DNA from: Spirochaetales bacterium
GTDB lineage: Bacteria > Spirochaetota > Spirochaetia > Sphaerochaetales > Sphaerochaetaceae
Assembly (NCBI GenBank): GCA_022784805.1
Contig: JALFYG010000060.1
Location: 1-12,234 of the forward strand
Reading direction: 5' to 3'
DNA: 12,234 nucleotides
Of the stretch, positions 7,201 to 12,234 are shown one piece after another (position 1 is the stretch's first letter; every line of letters begins with the position of its first letter). Under the pieces are notes generated by a model. The model had not been told where the DNA came from and did no database searches. It was given only the letters and a program-made list of their open reading frames with translations. A program made the translations under genes and the position numbers.

Positions 7201-7307
7201 AGAAAAGCTAAAGACTTGATTCTTTCATATATCTTTTCATCTATTGCCTCACGATTAAAAGACATTTCCATGAAGAATCTTCTGTAATTGATTCTGTCGA
7301 GCAACAT
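4257..7307 (-). CDS. Giant RadC/JAMM-domain polyvalent protein
   Basis: 1016 residues from ATG 7307, which has GGGAGG 7 nt upstream; a TTG at 7322 would add five residues. About one third in lies a RadC-like MPN/JAB domain (about 298-410). It has an intact JAMM metal site: Glu303 in the NPMIEYFHIVLL strand, then His356-x-His358-x7-Ser366-x2-Asp369 (HNHPSGDVTPSKED). Ordinary RadC proteins are about 200-230 residues, so this is a large multi-domain form. The N-terminal 200 residues are acidic and unassigned. A Gly/Asp/Arg/Asn-rich linker follows (about 213-240). After the JAMM domain come another alpha/beta segment (about 425-530) and 480 residues I cannot assign. JAB domains in such long proteins beside ArdC are a known theme in polyvalent proteins of conjugative elements and phages, which are thought to act on arrival in a new host. 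The true substrate is unknown. Confidence 0.75.
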   Translation of the reverse strand: MLLDRINYRRFFMEMSFNREAIDEKIYERIKSLAFLIKPEDKEKINIMFDSTPYIGAEELAKDLCIATYKNLIYECLKLTDETDWGDDIFRRDYHNLVELGIENHPFPNIDEISEVYPSNTKTETSIYALAEKITKTVARASDKEVTAVKLLKRYGMATDDIEIVLITDKPMPLIVFKDDAGVEYDETSINELKESVSHQLYGLFTEEELLRANDGRREDENGYGNPRGDGKGRTDNYSNPLLRKGVSNYLSPEKKWNGREPMPWSVKGAWDTFGFVDFLSHKVRNPTELAQMFSIYRNPMIEYFHIVLLKEGKIVKQLAMTSGLSAIARTLPQGGMLQLREDLKSVDYDSAYIIHNHPSGDVTPSKEDIGATGNFVKHLFEDKFKGHIILDHDRYTFLEVDRENKRIFGGERPYYPHQIPNRNVLSSSITSDDDAAYEYGRSHQKGTVLFDLSNEHKILNIRPFDVDSFNSKEFIDEMRKSFIRNRIIVTDDANDYQKLYELADERELPILDVVLVNGIQVVSMKMEGVLITQEWQTMVAREQTQKYSWNKDKLPEQGFLFEPGFHYGYSDEEELKKAAVEGYNTASYTKENIEVLEGLMEDLDTSMEMPDKEEFYIPDFDTFRKAYDGAMMQIELLKPIWLDGVNEYEERLTGIGFEPKDKDLSFIGYFGICSPMMAHSLIKEMLSEFKDERQGIESVDSLESWERNDNEKLSDLKTFYINRNTPFEFDEDDRKMVRLIDHTPSSIKTVGAFDEYWNAHIKSLRFSDDMRRLSSNNLEYALMEMKDFLPSEYDSFSVEDKVDKALLEYKNSYFYDSKTKMVQENIASISEDPESIKILADRCRFWFLDDSRDRSIDGIIIINEAQRYAAENILKKFSWKDEPIISIDSSSDPRKILKAGEVYYLSDFEKALGETKNNFSISRIDADKCEILYSVSFETGNSQILLKGFSYDIKAQMHYRADIASDIYKTIQRKANEKANSEKISNFWNETKEKCLPIISEIKKRERVAGGLEFI

Positions 7308-7418
7308 TCTTTTCCCTCCCAAGAAAGGCCTTTTTGGGTTCTTCCGGAGGCCCTTCCTATCACATCTACGCTTCTCTTATCCAGGGTGGTAAAACAGAGA
7401 CAGCGTTGTCCCGTATCT
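7308..7418 (-). other. Short intergenic spacer between the two polyvalent genes, with a dyad at the RBS
   Basis: 111 bases. On the minus strand the 21-base segment 7338-7318 (CCCAA ... TTGGG around the palindrome AAAGGCCTTT) can fold back, and its 3' arm overlaps the GGGAGG Shine-Dalgarno of the JAMM gene. No T-run follows, so it is not a terminator. It may modulate translation of the downstream gene. I see no promoter I would defend. Confidence 0.4.
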
Positions 7419-9935
7419 TCAAACCTGCCTATCCAAAGCAAGTTCGATTCCGTTTTTAGATGGCTGTAATTTCTCTTTTGATTCCAATTCCTTCAGTTTT
7501 GGAACTACAGCATCTTTTACTTCCATCCAAAGCTGCTGCTTCTCAGGAAGCTTTTCAAATAACTTGATCTGCTTTAAACATCTGTCGTTAACGATTTTGC
7601 ACACAGAGTTATCATCCCGACTAAAGTTGTAACTGAGATTATCGATAGTCATAGGCTTACCGTTGACAGAAACCGTAACAGAGAACTTTACAGACTCTTT
7701 CTGCCCTTCAGCCTTTACATCAGCCATGTATTTATCAACTTCGCTAGCAGGCATGATCTTCGAATCGATGTTGAAGATGTTATCGGTCCTTACTTTTGCT
7801 ATTGGCATGTTGTCTAGGTTCTTAGATGCCTTCAGAGCCTGTTCCAGTGATACACAAGGAATGTTGTTGCTGTTTGCCCTGCTGATTTCTATATCCATTC
7901 CGGTTGATTCAAGATTTCTTCTATCCAGCAATACAAGAGCGTCACAGGTGTTTAACGCCTTTAAGTCTATCTCCATAGCTCTTCTCCATGTCTCAGCTGG
8001 AGAAAGGCCTTCTGGAAGGTTATTCTTGACTAATTCAACAGGATTAACCGTCACATAACCAGATTTTTGTAGCATAATGTCTGCTTTCTCAAAATCTTCT
8101 TCATAAAAAGGGTTATTGGAGATAGGACCGGAGATATAAACTTTCTTTACTTCCTTATCAAAAGGCATCTCGTACCTGAAGTCTTCAGGATTAGGACAGA
8201 AACTGAAATCAATCCTTCCTGCTTTCTCCAATAGTTCCCTGCTCTCCTGTACGTATTTCAGTGCTGCTTCTTTATAATCAGAGAATTCCTTGGCCACATA
8301 TTTGTTTTCAAAAGCACCCTTTTGCCTTGAATGAGCAAGCACAGCAACATTCTTTTCTATGTTGGAAAGAAAATTATTACTAACCAGGCAAGGAACAACC
8401 TTATTGATGATATATTCCTGCTTCCTAACAAGCTCTGGATTATTTTTTTGAACTCCATCCTCAAGCTTTTTCTTTGCTTTCTGCTCAATGCTTTCTACTA
8501 AACCAAGATGACTATCAAAGTTGTAGCTTCCTTTGTAAACCTGCTCTTTACCATCAAGATTGAAGCTGATTTCATAGTCTATATGCTTCTCTTCACTCTG
8601 AGAAACTTGTTCATTCAGGGAGTCGATGGTATCGGTGAATTTGAGTAGCGGATGTATTGAATCCTTCTGAAAAACGACATAATTGGAATCAGTAATCTTA
8701 ACGCTAGGAGACAAGTATTCCTTTTCTTCTTTCTGATAAGTCTCTTTGCTTTCTGAGACTACTCTGTTTACCTCATTTACCCTATCAACAATAAACTCAA
8801 GCCTGTTAATTGAGATGCGGTTCAGTGTATTGATATCTATCTTGTTTCCACCACAGATTTCATTAACAGCTTCAGATATGGAAAGCTTGGCGTTTGTAAG
8901 TATTCCACCATCCAACAGCTTTCCATTGCCTTCATAGAATGAGTAATCAAAACCTTCTTCTATCTTCTGGACATGAAAATAGCCTTCCTTGTTTCCAATT
9001 TCAAAAGCAAGCTCTTCCTTCTCGTTTTGTGCAAGCTTTACCATCAATTCCCTGTCTTGAGGATTGAGAAGAAACCTTGTTGCTTTGTTTACATGGGTAT
9101 ATAGGTCTGAAAGTCTGAAGCTCGGATCTTTTACTGCGCTCAACCAGCTTGCAATATAAGCAGCACTGTTTGCATTTGTGTACTTGAAATTACATTTGTC
9201 GCACAAAGCCAGTGCTGATATCTCTGCAATAAGCTCTTCGACAGCATATTCACTGTTTCCAAAGACACCTTTATCGAGATCTCTATCGAGTCGTGATTCA
9301 GCACCAGTTGAATGAGCCATCTCATGAAATACTGTTGAATAGAACTCATCAGGATTCATTGTGTACATGCTTTTTGGAGGAACTGTAATCGAATCCTGTT
9401 TTGGATCATAAAATGCCATAGGAATAGCTTTATAGTTGATGGGTACTGGAGAATCAGTGATTATCCTGTCACCAAGCTCTTCATTGCGTTTATCATCGCC
9501 AACTCTTTTGAATTCCTTTACCTTTGGAACAGGATCAAGCTGTTGGGCGTTGAATACATTGTAGACCTTAAAGAAAGGCTTTACTTTCTTCACTTCGGTC
9601 TTAACAGTGCCATCTTCATTCTTTACAGGATTACCATCTTCATCTTTGACAACAGAGACAACTTTATCCTCGAAGAAGAACAAAGGTGTTGCTTTTTCGC
9701 CTTTCTTTACTATTGAACCTACTTTATGAGCCTGATCGAATGAATACCATCGTGTTTCACCACCAAACTTAAAGAATGATGATGCTGAGAGCATAATACT
9801 GTTAATTCCATTGTAAGGTCTGTTGGAAATGCCGTTTCTTGCGACATCCCATGTTGGCTGCCATGGATTGATTCCATTGGAAAGAGTCTCTATTACTTTA
9901 TCCTTAAGGAGGTTCATGTATTCCTGATAGGTCAT
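7419..9935 (-). CDS. ardC: ArdC-type antirestriction polyvalent protein with zincin and DUF4406 domains
   Basis: 838 residues, ATG with GGAGG 7 nt upstream, overlapping the preceding gene by 4 bases (ATGA). ArdC proteins of conjugative plasmids bind single-stranded DNA and protect incoming DNA from restriction. Residues 1-135 match the ArdC N-terminal ssDNA-binding domain: a helical start, NGINPWQPTW (20-29), SNRPYNGIN, WYSFDQA, KKGEKATPLFFF and FFKVYNVFNAQQLD. A zincin metallopeptidase follows, with HEMAH at 204-208 and the third ligand probably Glu in AVEELIAE (231-238). Residues 320-440 are unassigned. A DUF4406/deoxyribosyltransferase-like Rossmann domain lies at about 597-700 (KVYISGPIS, then CDALVLLDRRNLESTGMDIE). 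Two copies of a roughly 65-residue module flank it (453-517 and 750-814). Typical ArdC is about 300 residues, so this is a long fusion of the polyvalent kind. Confidence 0.85.
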   Translation of the reverse strand: MTYQEYMNLLKDKVIETLSNGINPWQPTWDVARNGISNRPYNGINSIMLSASSFFKFGGETRWYSFDQAHKVGSIVKKGEKATPLFFFEDKVVSVVKDEDGNPVKNEDGTVKTEVKKVKPFFKVYNVFNAQQLDPVPKVKEFKRVGDDKRNEELGDRIITDSPVPINYKAIPMAFYDPKQDSITVPPKSMYTMNPDEFYSTVFHEMAHSTGAESRLDRDLDKGVFGNSEYAVEELIAEISALALCDKCNFKYTNANSAAYIASWLSAVKDPSFRLSDLYTHVNKATRFLLNPQDRELMVKLAQNEKEELAFEIGNKEGYFHVQKIEEGFDYSFYEGNGKLLDGGILTNAKLSISEAVNEICGGNKIDINTLNRISINRLEFIVDRVNEVNRVVSESKETYQKEEKEYLSPSVKITDSNYVVFQKDSIHPLLKFTDTIDSLNEQVSQSEEKHIDYEISFNLDGKEQVYKGSYNFDSHLGLVESIEQKAKKKLEDGVQKNNPELVRKQEYIINKVVPCLVSNNFLSNIEKNVAVLAHSRQKGAFENKYVAKEFSDYKEAALKYVQESRELLEKAGRIDFSFCPNPEDFRYEMPFDKEVKKVYISGPISNNPFYEEDFEKADIMLQKSGYVTVNPVELVKNNLPEGLSPAETWRRAMEIDLKALNTCDALVLLDRRNLESTGMDIEISRANSNNIPCVSLEQALKASKNLDNMPIAKVRTDNIFNIDSKIMPASEVDKYMADVKAEGQKESVKFSVTVSVNGKPMTIDNLSYNFSRDDNSVCKIVNDRCLKQIKLFEKLPEKQQLWMEVKDAVVPKLKELESKEKLQPSKNGIELALDRQV

Positions 9936-10300
9936 ACAACTTCCTCCTTCTCTTTCTCAATCAAAATCTTCTTGTTGATGTAATCTTCAATGTTTTCATA
10001 ACTGGATATGTTTTCCGATGAGAGGAGCCTGTCATCCTCAATCGAAATAATATTGGCAACGAGATGATCTTCATTATTTTCAATCGTTACTTTGAAAGAA
10101 CCTGGGACTTCAAAGGTTATTGAGTCCCAGAAGATAGAAAAGTTCTTAAACTTGAATGAATTGGGCCCAAGTGTCGAGTATGTTTTGTCAGGATCTCCAT
10201 AAAGCTCTGAAAAGCCTCTTGGATCAAACTCGGTTGGTATTGAATTGAATGGTATGCTTTTATCAAGAATAAGAGCATTTTCTATCAGTAATCCCATCAT
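9932..10300 (-). CDS. Hypothetical protein between repA and ardC
   Basis: 122 residues, two consecutive ATGs at 10300 and 10297. AGGAGA stands 6 nt before the first, which I use. The gene begins 19 bases after the repA stop and overlaps ardC by 4 bases, so it belongs to the same transcription unit and is probably translationally coupled to ardC. The protein is acidic, with no signal peptide and no membrane helix. The middle (about 45-85) is rich in beta-type residues (FKFKNFSIFWDSITFEVPGS), and the C-terminal end is a charged helix (NKKILIEKEKEEVV). The N-terminal half contains an FDPRGFSELYG motif. I do not recognise a family. A position next to an antirestriction gene makes an anti-defence or ArdC-partner role possible, but nothing in the sequence shows it. 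Confidence 0.65.
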   Translation of the reverse strand: MMGLLIENALILDKSIPFNSIPTEFDPRGFSELYGDPDKTYSTLGPNSFKFKNFSIFWDSITFEVPGSFKVTIENNEDHLVANIISIEDDRLLSSENISSYENIEDYINKKILIEKEKEEVV

Positions 10301-10319
10301 CTAATTTCTCCTGTATGCA

Positions 10320-11171
10320 TCAAAACGGCATTATCGGAGTCAGGCAGGTATCATCCTTGAAAAGAAGCCTTGGACTTGATTCAAGCATGATACCACCTCT
10401 CCTTGAAACGTCGATTGAAAACCTTGCATCTGGGTAGTATTTTTCTGCTACTTCATCCAGCAATATGCTGAATGTATGTCTAAAGTTATGTTTCTTTACT
10501 TCTTCTGTTACTCCGTACTGTTCATAGAGCTTTAACCATGGAACCATGACTCTTTGCCCTCGTCTAATTGGATAGAGACTTACAAGAAGCCAAACTAGAA
10601 CATCAAACTTAAAAGGCTGAACTATCTCATGAAGAGCCTTTACAGGTATCGGCATGGCATTGGCATTTAGGAATTTATATCCTGTTTCTGAGAATCTGAT
10701 TGTGCCTGTATATTCTTTAGTTCCACATTTCTCCATCGATAGGAAAGTAGCTTTATCAACAAGAATCATGTTTGACACAGACCTTTGGTTTGTTGATATG
10801 TGATTGAATGTTACAAGCGTTGTACATAAAGCGAGTAATTGGTTCTTAAATTTGTTGAACTGTGGTCCTGTTGGCTTCTTTCCATTTAGTTTTTCCAGCA
10901 TTAGGTACAGTGAATCGTAATCAGTTGTTCTTGTTACTGCATCTGTGTCTTTTGCAAGTGAAGTCATTGCAATAAGAGCAAGACGGCCATACATCCCATA
11001 GGGAACAAATTTGCTGGATATCATGTCGATATTTCCGCAATTGGTAACACTTCTGATGTACCTGTTTCCTACGGATCGCAATGGAAGAGGCAATGAGCAG
11101 AACCCTGTCGGGTAGAATCTAAGTCTGTTGTTATCACAATCGTTGTATTTTATAATCTCTGTTTTTGCCAT
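10320..11171 (-). CDS. repA: RepA_C-family plasmid replication initiator
   Basis: 283 residues, ATG preceded by a G-rich stretch (GGGGGGACGGG) that serves only as a weak Shine-Dalgarno. The pattern matches the plasmid RepA family (Pfam RepA_C): VPYGMYGRLALIAMTSLAKD (residues 56-75, equivalent to the PYG-x-RL-L box); a mid region NGKKPTGPQFNKFKNQL; PIPVKALHEI followed by a helix (FKFDVLVWLLVSLY); a VPWLKLYEQYGVTEE winged-helix-like segment; FRHTFSILLDEVAEKYYPDA; and a final IMLESSPRLLF. Such proteins bind iterons or an origin to start plasmid replication. It is the first gene of the minus-strand cluster. No clear iteron series is seen in the upstream 173 bases. Either the element is a plasmid with an integrase remnant or it is an integrative element that can replicate. 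Confidence 0.75.
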   Translation of the reverse strand: MAKTEIIKYNDCDNNRLRFYPTGFCSLPLPLRSVGNRYIRSVTNCGNIDMISSKFVPYGMYGRLALIAMTSLAKDTDAVTRTTDYDSLYLMLEKLNGKKPTGPQFNKFKNQLLALCTTLVTFNHISTNQRSVSNMILVDKATFLSMEKCGTKEYTGTIRFSETGYKFLNANAMPIPVKALHEIVQPFKFDVLVWLLVSLYPIRRGQRVMVPWLKLYEQYGVTEEVKKHNFRHTFSILLDEVAEKYYPDARFSIDVSRRGGIMLESSPRLLFKDDTCLTPIMPF

Positions 11172-11344
11172 TTCCCGTCCCCCCTGTTATCTTTTACGGA
11201 TAATTCCAGATCCTCTCCTCTTGGTTATTGCCGAAGGGTGAAACAATTTGATTTCAAGCTTAGCAACTAGCTTTAGTCATCTTTTTTCACCTCTAGTTAT
11301 CAACTAAGGAGTAGATAGGGAAAATTTAATAGGAGAGAAATAAA
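11172..11344. promoter_or_regulatory. Divergent intergenic region between repA and the integrase gene
   Basis: 173 bases that must hold the start signals of both divergent genes. Two short dyads are visible: AAGCT-tagcaact-AGCTT near 11258-11275 and TAGTT-ATC-AACTA near 11294-11306. These could be operator half-sites. The integrase side has AGGAGA 8 nt before ATG 11345. I see no -35/-10 pair that stands out on either strand and no iteron array. Confidence 0.35.
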
Positions 11345-12112
11345 ATGATTTTTCAGGATTGGCTTGAAGAATGGCTTCAAGACAAGAAGAATGAAGTAAA
11401 ACCAGCAACTTATTCTTCTTATCTCTTGGCCATTGAAAATCATCTCATCCCTATTCTAGGTGGTTATGAGATTGAAGAGATTAATTCTGCAGTATTGCAA
11501 GAAGCTGTAAACAAATGGGCAAAAGAAGGAAACATTAAGACAAATCAGCCTTTGTCATCTAAGAGCATAAGAGAAAACTATGGTCTTGCTACAAGGGCAC
11601 TTAAGGCATATTGCGAAAAGAATCAGATGCCAATAATTACTTACAAGGTAAAGCTTCCTCCAAAAGATAACTTCGATATTGAAACATTTACGAAAGAGGA
11701 ACAGAAGAAGATCATTCTCAAGATAAACCTTGCATGTGCAGGTAAAAGGGTGAAATATGCCTGTAAGTGTGTAGGTATTGGGTTAGGATTATGTGCAGGT
11801 CTCAGAATCGGTGAAGTGTGTGCCATAAAATGGGGCAATATCGACTTTGAAAACAGAACAATTCTCATTGATTCTACTGCGCAAAGAATTTCAGGTAAGA
11901 AAGGTGAAGGAAGTGAAATAGTCATTGGCAATCCAAAAACAAGCAATGGCTTCAGAACAATTCCTTTTAATGCGACAATTGAGTTCTTTCTGCTAAGTCT
12001 GTATGAACTTTGCAATCATCCTGGCAAAGATATCTATATCGTCACTAACAGCAATAAATGTACGGAACCAAGGACTTACGAATCAACTTATAAGGTTCTT
12101 CCGAAAAACTGA
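11345..12112 (+). pseudogene. int: Tyrosine recombinase (integrase), truncated before the C-terminal catalytic motifs
   Basis: 255 residues, with AGGAGA 8 nt before the ATG. Residues 1-100 are a phage-integrase SAM-like N-terminal domain (WLEEWLQDKKNEVKPATYSS, then HLIPILGGYEIEEI). The catalytic domain starts near 115 (FTKEEQKKIIL) and contains the first catalytic Arg in AGLRIGEVCAIKW (R154). The beta-hairpin lysine follows in NPKTSNGFRTIPF (K198). The frame stops after RTYESTYKVLPKN, just before the place where integrases have the H-x-x-R box, the second His/Trp and the nucleophile Tyr. None of the three plus-strand frames continues: all close within about 36 bases, so a single frameshift does not explain the loss. 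These enzymes normally cut and rejoin att sites; this one should be inactive unless completed in trans. Full family integrases are about 350-400 residues. Confidence 0.8.
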
Positions 12113-12162
12113 TGGTCAAGAGTAAGAAAGAAGTAAATAACAAGTAAAATAATATAGAAAAA

Positions 12163-12228
12163 GAGCTGTATAGCATGGTAAAACTGTAAGTGACGAAACT
12201 AAAACAGGAGAACCATGAAATGCAGCTC
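12163..12228. repeat. Imperfect 16-bp inverted repeat around the start of the last gene
   Basis: Left arm GAGCTGTATAGCATGG (12163-12178) and right arm CCATGAAATGCAGCTC (12213-12228) are reverse complements at 13 of 16 positions, separated by 34 bases. The right arm contains the ATG of the next gene, and its RBS lies in the loop just before it. It could be a recombination site pair, an insertion-sequence end or a hairpin controlling translation. Confidence 0.5.
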
Positions 12229-12234
12229 GGTCAA
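12215..12234 (+). CDS. Start of an unidentified gene cut by the right edge
   Basis: ATG at 12215 with AGGAG 4 nt upstream opens a frame MKCSSV that runs off the window. Six codons are too few to name it. It lies 102 bases after the integrase remnant's stop, on the same strand. It may be the gene of whatever replaced the integrase 3' end, or the first gene outside the element. Confidence 0.4.

Noticed and set aside
7663..8058. 131-codon plus-strand frame inside ardC
   Set aside because: Antisense shadow of the DUF4406-coding region. It has no RBS and no recognisable features.
11641..12015. 124-codon minus-strand frame inside the integrase
   Set aside because: Shadow of the recombinase catalytic domain, which is clearly coding on the plus strand.
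12112..12150. Integrase truncation as a simple frameshift or sequencing error
   Set aside because: None of the three plus-strand frames downstream shows the HxxR or Tyr motifs, and all close within about 36 bases.

Overview
What it is. The window reads as the core of a conjugative element, either an integrative conjugative element or an integrated or free plasmid. Almost all genes lie on the minus strand in one long, tightly packed cluster. From right to left these are a RepA_C-type replication initiator, an unknown 122-aa protein, an ArdC-type antirestriction polyvalent protein, a very large RadC/JAMM-type polyvalent protein, a short non-coding gap, a single-stranded DNA-binding protein, two small membrane proteins, a TraF-like S26 peptidase, and TrbJ/VirB5, TrbC/VirB2, TrbD/VirB3 and TrbE/VirB4 (the last cut by the left edge). 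On the plus strand at the right end sit a truncated tyrosine recombinase and the first codons of another gene. The relaxase, the coupling protein and the rest of the secretion system are not in the window. Host. Base composition is moderately AT-rich by eye. Shine-Dalgarno sites are strong (AGGAGG-type) and many genes overlap by 4 bases, so the host is a bacterium with ordinary SD-led translation. The gene mix (P-type Trb proteins with TraF, ArdC, a JAMM polyvalent protein and RepA_C) is Gram-negative in style. A spirochaete such as Treponema or Sphaerochaeta is my weak guess; nothing in the sequence proves it. Layout. 1-2669: mating-pair formation genes trbE', trbD, trbC, trbJ. 2679-3686: TraF-like peptidase and two small membrane proteins, with a degenerate heptanucleotide array in the coding 5' end of one and a long out-of-frame gene overlap. 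3683-4069: SSB. 4082-4256: non-coding, with several inverted repeats and a motif close to the nick region of MOBP/VirD2-type origins of transfer. 4257-9935: the two polyvalent proteins. 9932-11171: unknown gene and repA. 11172-11344: divergent intergenic region. 11345-12234: integrase remnant, imperfect inverted repeat, start of a new gene. No stretch over 300 bases lacks a gene. How it works together. RepA would maintain or replicate the element. ArdC and the JAMM protein are the kind of large proteins thought to protect or prepare incoming DNA in the recipient. SSB would coat the single strand. TrbJ, C, D and E with the TraF-like peptidase would build the pilus and channel. If the candidate nick site is real, the minus strand would be transferred with ssb entering first and the polyvalent genes last. 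The most notable points are the candidate oriT, the translated heptamer array that avoids stops exactly in its coding phase, the roughly 200-nt gene overlap, the internal duplication around a DUF4406 domain in the ArdC protein, and the catalytically incomplete integrase.
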